A DNA stretch of 64,000 nucleotides from Ottelia alismoides (GCA_037367405.1 JAZKJV010003279.1:229159-293158), one strand, 5' to 3'; numbered from the stretch's first letter, positions 23,827 through 34,910 are shown. Numbers and translations are program-made. Notes: generated from the letters alone by a model not told the origin.

Positions 23827-26789
23827 TGATGAGCATCGAATTTGCCTCTACAATAATGTGTAATTGTCGTAGTATAGGAGGCAAATTCGGTTCAGCAAAA
23901 ACCACAGTCCTTTGAATGCTGTGGAGTATTTATACTTGGCAAGTTTACCAAGGCTTAACACAATGACACAACTACCTAATTCATTTATCGATTTTTGATT
24001 CATGAAGCACAAGTGTGAATTAATTTCAAGTTTAGGTCCATATGATGCACTGAGCTAATTACAATGCAATGCCATGATGTATGCATTTTTTAGTTAATTT
24101 TTATGCAATTTAAAGTGATGGATGAGCAAATATGCAAGGTTTCATGTATGCTAAATAAAAGGTTACAATTATACCCTAAAAATATGAGCAACAAAATATA
24201 AAAAGAAATCAGAGTCATTTTAATCCTATCATTAAAACGGTCATCCAATCAGAGCAAGCACAAGGAGAGCATGGTCTCATTTATCACATAAAAAATCACT
24301 TTATTTAAAACAGTGGAAAATGAGAAAATTAATTTTGCTAAGATGTGGAGGATAAAACAAGGATCAAAATGACACTAAAATCATGCAATTTGGAGCTACG
24401 ATGCTCAAGTTATGCTAAAAACAATGCAGGGGCATAATTGTAATAAAAATGCAAGAAATAAAAAGGATAAATATTGCATTTAGGTCCCTAGAGGGAACTA
24501 AATGTAATTAAGAAAAACTGCCTGGGCCCCTGTGAAATTTTTCCATGCACGTGGGCATTTTTTCAATTTCCAAAACTTTGGAGGGCCTCCTTGTAAAATA
24601 CCCAAGCACGCCCGTGAGGCACGTGCTTGGGGACCAGATTGTAGATATCAAAACTTCCCAGGGTCCTTCTATAAAATACCCAGGCCTCACGTGCGGTGCA
24701 CGTGAGGCGCCTAGGCTTGGGACACAGCCTCCGGTTCGGGACACGTGGCAGCATCGTGTGGCTCGGGTCAAGGTTCGGATGACCCGAGCCTATTGGTGCG
24801 AACTGAGGCTCGGGTCTGCCACGTATCACCATCATCACTGTCCGATCCTGATGATCTGACGGTACCTGTACCTTCGTCTCCTCCGCAGGTCGCCGGAGAA
24901 GGCAGGGCTCCGACGACCTGCCCTTGGCTCTGCCTCACCTCGTGATGCCTTCTTATGGTCGTGGGCGCTTGCTGGAGGTCCGGTGGAGGTCTTGGAGCAT
25001 AGGCGAAGCCCCGTGACTGATCGGAGGTGATGGTCGAAGGAGCCTCGCCGGAGGAGAATTCTTTGAAGATGCTTCGACGCAAGCTCTGGTCACTGAGGGT
25101 CCTGCAAGGGTTAGTAAAAGCCGAAGCGTGCGCAAGTGAAGTGCGAGTGCAGTGAGGTGAGTGAGGGGCCAGGGAGGCGACGAGAGCGGTGGCCCAAAGC
25201 GTTCTTCTCCGGTGAGATGGAGCAGAAGGGAGTCGGAGCGTGGGGGAGATCCTGGAGAAGAAGAGGGTGGTTAGCGAGGATGTTCGATGGGTGGTGAAAG
25301 TCATAGGGTGGTCAATGGTCGATGAAAAGGGCAGAGTACGTCTATGAAATTAGGAGAAACTGGAAGAAAACAATAAAAGAGTACCTGGACGGAACCAGGC
25401 GATCGGCGGAGGAAAAGGCTTGGGCTGAGCTTTATTTGAAGCTCGGGTCGTCCCTCGACGTGCTCAGCCTAGGGCACGGAGCTCGAGCGGGGCGAAGCCA
25501 CCGCAGCACAGCCATGGAGGTTGTGGGTCGACACCAGGGGAATTTCCCATTTTCGTCAGCCAATTCCGCCTCCTCCTGGCACGAGGAGGGGAAGGCGGCT
25601 AGGGAGAAAGCCTCTAAATGGTGGACGCAGTCTTCTGGTGGCGGGGGAGAGGCTCTTATATGCAGAGGGCGTTCATCGGTTATGAGGTGTGGAGGCGTTT
25701 TGCAATGGAGGGTTAATGGCGAGGGAGTGATGGCGGGGATTGATGGTGGTCGTATGAGGGAGGCGGAGGAATGGGCTATGTGGAGCGACCGTTAGGTGGT
25801 GGAGAACTGGCCGGAAGCATGGGCTAAAAATGAAAGGGGACGGGGCATTACGAAGGGGGGAACGACTGGCTGGAGGAAGATGATGGACAACAGCCGTTGG
25901 ATCTCATGATACAACAGCTTGGATGGGGGCGCGTTCAAAGGGTTAGGATCAGATCCAGAGATCTGATCCGAGGGTATAGACTTAGGCGCTGATGGAGGGA
26001 TGCGATCAGATATGAGGATCTGATCGCACGGCTGATATTAGGGTGCAAGGGAACGCCCGAGATTGAATGATGGGGGAGATCTAACAGTGGAAGGTGAAGA
26101 GGTGACATGGCAGGTTGATAGGCGTTGGATGAGTTGGAGATCAGACGGGTGAGGTTTAGGCGCTGGTGAATGGCGAGGATTTGATCCAGAGGACGATCGG
26201 GCGGCTGAGGGATGAAGCGGGTTTGGAGGGATGAGATGAAGGGCTGCGATCAGATCTGACGATCTGGAGATGTGACGGATGGTGGCAAGAGAGGCGGGCC
26301 ACGTGGGCGGCCCAGAGGGCGCCACGTGGCCCAATAAAAAGAATCAGAATGTAAATACAAAGAAAAATATAAAAGAAATAGTTAGAGAAAAAATTAGGAA
26401 AAAGTCAACCATGAATGTTGCTCGTCTCGACGAGATCTACAACTTTCATGTTGGACAAAAAGCCAAAAGAGGTCATTTGTACAAAAAGCATTTTTGGGGG
26501 TATTTTTAAGGGGGATAAAAACACCGATTTTTGTTTTTGATTTGTTTTTGTGTTTTTTTAGTCTTTTTAATAGTCAGTGATTTATAGACAATTTATATAC
26601 CTAATTTTTAGGGGTTTTTGATGATAAAATAATTACAAAAATAAAGGAAATTAAATACAAATAATGAAAGGTTAATTATACATAATATATTACAAGATAA
26701 AAATAAAGAATTAAAGGTGATTTTATTGGATTATTTAAGACAAGGGTTTTAATTTGCGGTTTTTAGCATGATGAATACGAGATTCATTA
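23827..26789 (-). repeat. 3' LTR of element D (2,963 bp)
   Basis: It pairs with 29344-32268 over its whole length. The start palindrome is damaged (attcatta at 26782-26789). The LTR end carries a 12-bp inverted repeat CGAATTTGCCTC / GAGGCAAATTCG (23837-23848, 23878-23889). The long ORFs on either strand (for example 24768-25304 minus, 25322-25795 plus) occur in shifted form in the other LTR and look like GC-rich LTR noise, not genes. Confidence 0.9.
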
Positions 26790-26802
26790 TACCCCTATAC
26801 TT
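26790..26802 (-). other. Polypurine tract of element D
   Basis: The minus strand reads a variant of AAGTATAGGGG followed by TA, directly before the 3' LTR start. It is weaker than in E and B. Confidence 0.7.
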
Positions 26803-28544
26803 AAACCATGCTCATCCTCAAGCATCTAAAGAATGAAGGAGTCAGATTAATTCTTGATAGTGCAAGTGAAGCTTTCAAGGCTCAATCTTTCGAAGACCCT
26901 CAATTTAAGAGATCTTAAAGCCTTAGTCAGAAGGAATCCAACTTCTCTTATTATAGGACTCTCTTTTTGTACATATAATATAAGGATATGAACTTAAGTG
27001 TACCGCATTTCATGAGAGTCGAGTCGAGGCATCACTCAAAGTTCCAGTCCCAAAGACTCTCCTCTAGACCTAATCCTCAATATTAGGGAATAAGTCTATT
27101 CTTGCTTCAGTCAACCATCTCATTAGTTTGTCAGACTTGAAATGTTGATGGACGCCCATATGATGTAGGTAATGGGATTGTGTCTATTTTTCTCACCCTC
27201 ACATTGGAACAAGGGGGCCTCTCGAGTGCCTTTTACTCAACACATGTAAATTTTTATATTGTTGATCAATGTGTTCGTCAAGAGAGTTGGATTCGTCTGC
27301 ACTTGTTTTTCTGGGAGTACACCAGGGTGTGTCTTTTCTGAGTATCTAAGATACCTTTGACATCCAGACTTGTATCGCTTACGATGCAGAGCCCTTTTTA
27401 TGGTATCAGCCTGACTCCTTGGTCCTAATTAGTGCTTGGTCCAAGTGAACACTTTGAAAATGTTTGGGAGCGCTCGCCATTGGTGGAAGCTCATTTGTAA
27501 TTTGACTTTGGTATTTAGAGCTTTTTCTTAGACATTTCTTTTTCTTCTCTTTTGTTGGCTAGCTCCACTGCTTTTACCAAAAGTTGGCGCACACTGATCA
27601 ACAATTTCCATTAAGTTTCATCACACCCTGGCACATAGGTAAATATCAAAGAGATTGCATATGAATCTTGTTCACATACTGGATAGGGTTTTGCTGACAC
27701 TCAGGTCTTCTGTAGCCTTCATTAACTTTATCCCATCCTCGAATATCATTAGATCAGATCTAAATTCAAATCTCTAGTCCTAGTTCCTCAAGTGATATCT
27801 CAACTCATCTCATCAATCATGCAGTTGTGGAAGTGATTGTGCTGATCATATTCTTTTGAAAGTAGAGATAAAGAGTGCAATATAGCACTCAAATCTTTCA
27901 AACTAGGGAAGTGTGGATATTTAAGTTTAAAAACCCTAATGCCTAAGGCATGTTAACTCAGACTCTCAAGATCACAGAAATCCAGTGTCCTCAAAATCCT
28001 CAAGCCTTGAGTGAGTGTGAATGTGTCAGAAATACACCAACTCCTTGGTTAGTGATTTTTGTGTGATTTTTGGCTTTTGCAGATTTTTATGAGTTTTAAT
28101 TTTTTTTCATTTTCAATTCCTCAGAGAGATAATGACTGGCCCAGGCTCAAATGAATAAAAGTATCCACTCTCAGCCAGTATGGGTGTAAGTATGGGCCGA
28201 TAAATGGACCCATGATCTTTAAGGACAGAGCCATATGCGGTGTCCTCTAAACCACCCTCTCTGCTAAGGAAGACCGAGGTTCCCTCACTGAAAGTGTCTA
28301 CTAAGCCTAGTAGTCAGAGTCAAATTCCAAGAAGGGTTTTTAATTTTTCAATTTTTTTTAGTTTTTGATTTTTTTGAAAAGGAATATTTACAAAAAATTA
28401 ATCCCTCAATTTTAATAAACAATTTTTACAAGGTTTTTACATCACTCAGTTCACAAGTTTACCAAAACCCAACCCGAAAATAAAATTTAAAAAGTTTTAA
28501 AAGCACGAGCTAAGGCTAAAGTAAATATACAGTAATATACGGTA

Positions 28545-28760
28545 TACCCCCCTATACTTAAATTTTGATATGTCCTCATAGCACAAGTGCCATGAAGCCA
28601 AGGCTCGATTCAAATATAGGGTGATATAGCAGAACTGAGGAGGAGGATCCTCCGATACTCAGGTCAATATTGACCTAAGTACAAGAAGACAGTAAGAGGG
28701 AGGGATGAGCAGACAAGTCCCCCCTATACTTAGGCTACAAATAGCCTAAGTAAGGTCTGA
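28545..28760 (-). repeat. PPT-type hairpins in D
   Basis: The hairpin CTTAGGCTA...TAGCCTAAG lies at about 28734-28755 beside a G-run tract on the minus strand; a second pair CTCAGGTCAA...TTGACCTAAG lies at about 28659-28680; a PPT-like tract is at about 28546-28560. It is a weaker version of the E and B arrays. Confidence 0.6.
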
Positions 28761-28814
28761 ATTGGGGGGGGGGAGTTTTTCTATGATACAAGGGTGAGGG
28801 GGAGGGGGTTCATG

Positions 28815-28818
28815 AAAT

Positions 28819-28850
<32 letters not shown>

Positions 28851-28999
28851 TGAGACAGAGAGAGAGAGTGAAATATACAGGGGGAGATGGTGGGGGTGAG
28901 TGTGTATGTGCAAGGGTATGTGTGTGTGTGTGTGGGGGGGGGGTAGATCATCGAGTGATCTACCTCTTTTTTTTTCTTTTTTTTCTTTTTTTTTCTTTT
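28815..28999. repeat. Composite microsatellite (AC)n(GA)n ... (GT)n(G)n, T-rich tail
   Basis: Alternating AC (about 28818-28836), GA (about 28837-28870), GT (about 28918-28933), a G-run (28934-28943) and a pyrimidine tract (28964-28999). The AC and GT parts are complementary and could fold on each other. The ORFs read here are repeat artefacts. Confidence 0.9.
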
Positions 29000-29323
29000 T
29001 ACAACATGCAAAAACTGAAGATAAATATGCAAATGCAAGTTCTTTTTTTGTACAGTATGCAATGCAATCTGACTGATTAAAATCCTAGAATTTCTTCATA
29101 GATTCTTTTGTGGCCTCTTCAGCGGAAGCTCCTGACTTCACCCCTCCATGAGGATCAAGCGTCCTCGATGATCATGGGCCCTACCACAAAAGAGAAAAGT
29201 TAGAACACTCAGAGAAATTAAATCAGCAGATAATATGCAAAAAATGATGCATGAAATGAGGGCCTAAAAAATTGAAATTAATCAATAAAGAAAATCAAAA
29301 TTCAATAATTAAGTTAAGTCGCG

Positions 29324-29341
29324 TCCCCGGCAACGACGCCA
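29324..29341 (-). other. Primer-binding site of element D
   Basis: The minus strand reads TGGCGTCGTTGCCGGGGA, complementary to tRNA-Asp with one change (C to T in CG context), 2 nt inside the LTR end at 29344. Confidence 0.9.
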
Positions 29342-29343
29342 TT

Positions 29344-32268
29344 TGATGAGCGTCGAATTTGCCTCTACAATAATGTGTAATTGTCATAGTATAGGAGGCA
29401 AATTCGGTTCAACAAAAACCACAGTCCTTTGAATGCGGTGGAGTATTTATACTTGGCAAGTCTACCAAGGTCGAATGCAAGGATACATCTACCTAATTCA
29501 TTTATCGAATTTTGATTCTTGAAGCACAAGCGTGAATTAATTTCAAGTTCAGGTCCACATGATGCACTGAGCTAATTACAATGCAATGCCATGATGTATG
29601 CATTTTTAGTTAATTTTTATGCAATTTAAAGTGATGGATGAGCAAATATGCAAGGTTTCATGTATGCTAAACAAAAGGTTACAATTATACCCTAAAAATA
29701 TGAGCAACAAAATATAAAAAGAAATCAGAGTCCTTTTAATCCTATCATTAAAACGATCATCCAATCAGAGCAAGCACAAGGAGAGCAGGGTCTCATTTAT
29801 CACATAAAAAATCACTTTATTTAAAATAGTGGTAAATGAGAAAATTAATTATGCTAAGATGTAAAGGACAAAACAAGGATCAAAACGACACTAAAATCAT
29901 GCAATTTAGACCTACGATGCTCAAGTTATGATAAAAACAATGCAGGGGCATAATTGTAATAAAAATGCAAGAAATAAAAAGGATAAATATTGCATTTAGG
30001 TCCCTGGAGGGACCTAAATGTAATTAAGAAAAACTGCCTAGGCCCCTGTGAAATTTTTCCATGCGTGGGGGCATTTTTGCAATTTCCAAAACTTTAGAGG
30101 GCCTCCCTATAAAATACCCAGGCACGCACGTTAGGCACGTGCCTGGGGACCAAATTGTAAATATCAAAACTTCCCGAGGTCCTTCTGTAAAATACCCAGG
30201 ACCTCACGTGCGGTGCACGTGAGGCGCCTATGCTTGGGACGCAGCCTCCGGTTCGGGACACGTGGCAGCATCGTGTGGCTCGGGTCGAGGTTCGGATGAC
30301 CCGAGCCTGTTGGTGCGGACTGAGGCTCGGGTCTGCCACGTGTCGCCATCATCACCGTCCGATCCCGATGATTGGACGGTACCTCTACCTTCGTCTCCTC
30401 TGCAGGTCGCCGGAGAAGGCGGGGATCCGGTGACCTGCCCTTGGCTCCGCCTCTTCTCGCGATGCATTCTGATGGTCGTGGGTGCTTGCTGGTAGGTGAA
30501 GCCCCGTGACTGATCGGAGGTGATGGTTGAAGGAGCCTCGCTGGAGGAGAATTCTTTGAAGATGCTCCGACGCAAGCTCCGGTCGTTGAGGGTCCTGCAA
30601 GGGTTAGTAATAGCCGAAGCATGCGCAAGTGAAGTGCGAGTGTAGTGAGGTGAGTGGGGGCCAGGGAGGCGACAAGAGCGGTGGCCTAGAGCGTTCTTCT
30701 CCGGTGAGATGGAGCAGAAGGGAGTCAAAGCGTGGGGGAGGTCCTGGAGAAGAGGAGGGTGGTCGGCGAGGATGTTTGATGGGTGGTAAAAGTCGTAGGG
30801 TGGTCAATGGTCGATGAAAAGAGCAGAGTACGTATAAGAAATTAGGAGAAACTGGAAGAAAACAATAAAAGAGTACCTGGACGGAACTAGGTGATCGGCG
30901 GAGGGAAAGGCTTGGGCTGAGCTTTATTTGAAGCTCGGGTCATCGCCCGGCGTGCTCAGCCTAGGGCACGGAGCTCGAGCAGGGTGAAGCCACTGCAACA
31001 CAGCCATGGCGACTGTGGGTCGACACCGGGGGAATTTCCCATTTTTGCCAGCCAATTCTGCCTCATCCTATCACGAGGAGGGGAAGGCGGCTAGGGAGAA
31101 AGCCTCTAAATGGTGGACGCGGTCTTCTGGTGGCGGGGGAGAGGCTCTTATAGGCGGAGGACGTTCATCGGTTATGAGGTGTGGAGGCATTTTGCAACGG
31201 AGGGTTAATGGCGAGGGAGTGATGGCGGGGATTGATGGTGATTGCGTGAGGGAGGCTGAGGAATGGGCTACATGGAGCGACCGTTATGTGGTGGAGAAAT
31301 GGCCGGAAGTGTGGGCTAAAAATGGAAGGGGCGGGGCGTTATGAAGGGGGGAACGACTGGTTGGAGGAAGACGATGGACAACAGCCGTTGGATCTGCGAT
31401 CCAACGGCTTGGATGGGGGCGCTTTCGAAGGGTTAGGATCAGATCCGGAGATCTGATCCGACGGTGTAGCCATAGGCGCTGATGGAGGGATGTGATCAGA
31501 TCCGAGGATCTGATCGCACGACTGATATTAGGGTGCGAGGGAACGGCCGAGATTGAATGATGGGGGAGATCTAATGGTGGAAGGTGAAGAGGTGACGTGG
31601 CAGGTTGATAGGCGTTGGATGAGTTGGAGATCAGACGGGTGAGGTTTAGGCCCTGGTGAATGGCGAGGATTTGATCCAGAGGATGATCGGGCAGCTAAGG
31701 GATGAAGCGGGTTTGGAGGGATGTGATCAGATCTGACGGTCTGGAGATGTGACGGATGGCGGCAAGAGAGGCGGGCCACGTGGGCGGCCCATAGGGCGCC
31801 ACATGGCCCAATAAAAAAAAATCAAAATGTAAATATAAAGAAAAATATAAAAGAAATAGTTAGAGATAAAATTAGGAGAAAGAAAAAACATGAAAATTGC
31901 TCGTCTCGACGAGATCTACAACTTTCATGTTGGATAAAAAGCCAAAAGAGATCATTTGTACAAAAAAGTATTTTTGGGGGTATTTTTAAGGGGGATAAAA
32001 ACACCGATTTTTAATTTTGATTTGTTTTTGTGTTTTTTAGTCTTTTTAATGGTCAGTGATTTATAAACAATTTATCTACCTAATTTTTAGGGGTTTTTGA
32101 TGATAAAATAAATACAAAAATAAAGGAAATTAAATACAAATAATAAATGGTTAATTATACATAATATATTACAAAATAAAAATAAAGAATTAAAGGTGAT
32201 TTTATTGGATTATTTAAGACAGGGGTTTTAATTTGCGGTTTTTAGCATGATGAATACGAGATTCATCA
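29344..32268 (-). repeat. 5' LTR of element D (2,925 bp)
   Basis: It starts on the minus strand at 32268 with TGATGAATCTCGTATTCATC-type sequence and ends at 29344 (TGATGAGC in plus sense). AT-rich ends flank a GC-rich core with several CACGTG boxes and a perfect palindrome CCTCACGTGC-GGT-GCACGTGAGG (30202-30224; copy at 24685-24707). A TATA-like CAAATAAAGC lies on the minus strand at 30921-30930 (copy at 25431-25440). Confidence 0.9.
30202..30224. promoter_or_regulatory. Double G-box palindrome in the D LTR
   Basis: 10-bp perfect arms, each containing CACGTG, around GGT. Conserved exactly in the other LTR (24685-24707). CACGTG is the classic plant bZIP/bHLH site; regulation of D by such factors is an inference. 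On the minus strand it lies well downstream of the TATA-like site, in the transcribed part. Confidence 0.6.
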
Positions 32269-32465
32269 GCCACCATAGGCCGGATTGGAGCACTTTCTAT
32301 GCCTTTCTCCTCCCAGAGTGATGTCCTCCTGCCTCAAGCTTGTGGGAATAAGTGAGGACGCTATGGTGTTCCTCCTGAGGATTGCACCGATGCCAGACGC
32401 TATCCCCTCCTTCATGATAAAGGATGGGAGCCTCCCAATGGTAGAACTTGGCCTTTGCAAGGAAG
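32269..32465 (-). pseudogene. Integrase zinc-finger segment of element E (deleted and frameshifted)
   Basis: In reverse complement it matches A 50455-50610 plus 63755-63790: a [21 protein letters not shown] stretch, then [17 protein letters not shown] and KVLQSGLWW, the HHCC zinc-finger region. It carries a stop and a frameshift. It is fused at about 32465 to leader sequence, so gag, protease, RT and RNase H are gone. It is cut by element D at 32268. It also preserves the uninterrupted version of the site into which B inserted in A. Confidence 0.85.
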
Positions 32466-32690
32466 GTAGAGCAGAAAATGTCAGTCCATAGTTATTAAAA
32501 TAAAAGGAAAATAAATGAGATGAAATAAATACAAAATATAAACAAAGAAAATAAAATAAAAAGAAGTAAAACAAAAACAAAAAGAAAAAGAAAACAAATA
32601 AAAGAAAATAAAAAGAAGAAAATTAAAAATAAAGCGGAAAAAGGGAAACCCGACTACTAAGCCGTGCTCCCCGACACCTATCTCCGTTGA
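32466..32690 (-). other. Leader fragment of element E next to a lost PBS
   Basis: A/T-rich block matching C 10085-10290 almost exactly, ending with gccgtgctccccg at the first bases of the PBS. The remaining PBS and the 5' LTR of E are replaced by unrelated sequence from 32691. Confidence 0.8.
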
Positions 32691-33520
32691 ACACCAACGA
32701 CACACCCGCAAACTACACCTCTCCTGCATCCTATTTAAACCATCACAGACTACCTTCATCATCATCCGCCATCTTCAACCTTGATCGAGAGAGAAGAGTT
32801 GGGGGAGTTGGTTGTTCACAGCAGCCAACGACCCCAGCGAAGACTTCAGACCAGCGTGATCGATTTGAGCTTCTCAAGGCCTTTTACCAACCTCGATTGA
32901 GGCGAGAACTAGGCTTCCTCTACAAACTCCTCATTCCAGGAGAAGACTACATCCCCTTCTGCCTTTTCTTCTTTCTCATTCAAAACTCAAACCCACATCC
33001 TCTTCTTCTATGTCGATCTACCCTCTGTTCACTGCATTCACCTACGCCGCCAACCACCATTCGCCCGCTCCACCATCACACGCCATCTACAATAGGAGTC
33101 ACACACCACCACTAGGGGATCGAGCCTCCGCCACACACCAGACAAAGCTCCTTTGGACTTCTCCCCAGCCACCTCAAATGGCCTCCACTCAAGCATCACC
33201 TCCCTTGGCCGCATGACCGAGAGCCTTGCCCATCCGTGCCATCGCTGCACCACCTAGAGCACCTCGCCATCGACGTTCATTGCTCTGTCCTCCGTGCTGC
33301 TCCCTCAAGCCACACGCTTCCTCATCCTCATCCCCACTTCACGTGCTAGCCACATGAGGGTGGGTGAAATTGGCAAGTGTTTAAGCCACAAATCGAGCAG
33401 TCTTATGTTCCACACAAGGCGGGAACACAGTTGTCGAGTAGACCACACGAAATCCGGATTAAAACAACAATTAACCCACAACAAATGATCAAATAATGAA
33501 AAGCAGATGCGAGTTAAAAT
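32691..33520. other. Unassigned moderately GC-rich segment with promoter-like features
   Basis: Not similar to any LTR or internal sequence in the window. On the plus strand CCTATTTAAACC at about 32733-32744 resembles a TATA box, followed by C/T-rich sequence and a 142-residue Ser/Thr/Pro/His-rich ORF (32687-33115) that starts upstream of the TATA-like site and shows no domain. It could be part of an unrelated LTR, or a host promoter fragment. I cannot decide. Confidence 0.35.
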
Positions 33521-33935
33521 TTATTATAACTCTACAACAAAGATGTGTATAGGTGCAAGTATGTGTAGATGGTCAATCTGAACTCTTCGAGCGTCACTCA
33601 CAACATGTCCCGAGAAAGAAGGTGGGTAGGGAGAGGATGGGAAATCGATCGGAATTCCGATCTCCCAAGGGAGTGGGCTGGCATGATGGGAATGAAATGA
33701 ATAAGCCGCAAAATCCGACTGGAATGGAGTGTGACCCATCATGAAGGGAGGAAAGAATAAAGGGAGGGAGGGTGGGATGAAAGAGAGTAAAGGAGAGAGA
33801 AGGTGAGAGAGGGTGGGGTAGAAGGGAGTGAAAGAAAGAGAAGGTGACTGCTAAAGATAGAAGATAAGTGTAACCAACTCACACCAAAGACATTCAAACA
33901 CAAGGCAAACCCCCAATTCACCAACTCTACGCAAT
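33521..33935 (-). pseudogene. B-type Gag N-terminal fragment, element F (decayed)
   Basis: The minus-strand frames read HASPLPWEIGIPIDFPSSPY and SFSGHVVSDARRVQ, matching the start of the B protein (HHSSPPSREVGSPTNLPLPP, HYSGHAVLDVRGYQ at 55875-55990). An upstream frame shares the VNWGFA stretch at the gag leader. Only the first about 75 residues remain before homology stops near 33520. The gag domain itself is absent. Confidence 0.75.
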
Positions 33936-34889
33936 GTGAAGACCGAGAGATTTGGTCTTTTATCTTTTCAATTTTAGAGTTCAGTGATAAGACAACGTTG
34001 TACAAACACTTAGGAGGCTTAATGGGATTTGGCACTACTCCTTAGTGTGTACACGAGCGAGTAAAAGCGCAAACAATGAGGGGATTGCTCTCCTAAAATA
34101 ATGAAGTGATCAATTACGTTTAATTTTAAAGGTCAAGTTCAATTAGCATTCCCAATTTTTAATTTTTGATTTTTTTGATTTTTTTTTGGATATTTTCAAG
34201 ATTAACGAGATTTTTGATTTCCTTTATTCCTATATTCACAAAACAGAGGGGGAATATGGAAAAGACAATGCACGAGAAAATATGGATGCAAATGCTAGAG
34301 ATAGAGGTGCGTACATGACTCCAGCACTCTACATGCAATATGATCCGTGCAGAAAAATTAAACTAATCTAAATGATGCAATGCGAGAATCGTTCTAAACA
34401 TAAACTTCTATTATTGTGAAGCACATATTAATTTGACTAAGTCCAAACGAGTTCTATAGGAACAAATATTCTATTAGGAGCTTTGGACCTAATTCTACCT
34501 GGCTCAATCAAATAGAAACCTATATCTAGGGGCTCAAGCACAAAAAATCCACACAAAACAAATAAAAAATAAAAGCAAGAAAACAAAACACGGAAAAACA
34601 ACGGTGAGGTCCCCCAAGTGCACCGGCACTTGGCGAAACATACCTCAAAATGTCCAAGTCCACAAGTCCACAGTTCTACATTATTATAATAATGGATTGT
34701 TCTCTCAAATAAAATAAATGTCTTCTTCTCTTCTTCTGCTCCTTCTCCTACGCGAGTCCTCCAAAAAGATTCTGAGTCTTCCTCCAAGCGATTCCTCGCA
34801 CAAAAAGTCAAAGCAGAGATGGTCAGAAAATAATTATAATATTTAGAGACAAAATTGAGAAAAAATGAAAAATGACTACAAAGCCGTGC
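33936..34889 (-). other. Leader of element F
   Basis: Collinear with the A and B leaders: the leader hairpin (34614-34633), the conserved block around 34305-34345 with a donor-like GTACGC (intron start about 34314) and the pyrimidine-rich stretch before gag. It is shorter than in A, B and C on the PBS side. The minus ORF 34811-34437 is not coding. Confidence 0.65.
34614..34633 (-). promoter_or_regulatory. Conserved leader hairpin (element F copy)
   Basis: Minus strand: CCAAGTGC-CGGT-GCACTTGG, a perfect 8-bp stem with the same CGGT loop as A and B but a different stem sequence, that is, compensatory changes. The outer pair GAGGT/ACCTC also covaries with GGGTC/GACCC of B. Confidence 0.75.
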
Positions 34890-34907
34890 TCCCTGGCAAT
34901 GACGCTA
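34890..34907 (-). other. Primer-binding site of element F (degenerate)
   Basis: The minus strand reads TAGCGTCATTGCCAGGGA, a degenerate version of the tRNA-Asp complement, 3 nt inside the LTR end at 34911. Confidence 0.8.
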
Positions 34908-34910
34908 TTC

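Larger units (their letters stand above)
26803..29323 (-). other. Internal region of element D, non-coding
   Basis: No ORF with a recognisable domain on either strand. It holds two PPT-type hairpins (28545-28760), a composite microsatellite (28815-28999) and AT-rich stretches. It is too short for gag-pol, and no residual gag or pol similarity is visible. It shares the PPT hairpin idea, but little sequence, with the 3' regions of E and B. Confidence 0.7.
23827..32268 (-). mobile_element. Element D: non-coding LTR retrotransposon, 8.44 kb
   Basis: Two LTRs (29344-32268 upstream, 23827-26789 downstream in minus sense), a tRNA-Asp-type PBS (29324-29341), a PPT (26790-26802) and a 2.5-kb internal region without any recognisable gag or pol. 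It resembles a large retrotransposon derivative that depends on others' proteins. It lies inside the integrase gene of E. The flanks (23822-23826 CCATT, 32269-32273 GCCAC) do not give a clean 5-bp duplication, and part of the integrase is missing, so the locus was rearranged. The LTRs differ at scattered sites, so the element is older than B. Confidence 0.9.

Noticed and set aside
24768..25795. Long ORFs of 100-178 residues in the D LTRs (both strands), repeated at 30094-31344
   Set aside because: They overlap on both strands of a GC-rich LTR core, shift frame between the two LTRs and show no domain. They are noise, not host genes.
28781..29080. ORFs of 76-93 residues over the microsatellite
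   Set aside because: Pure translation of simple repeats.
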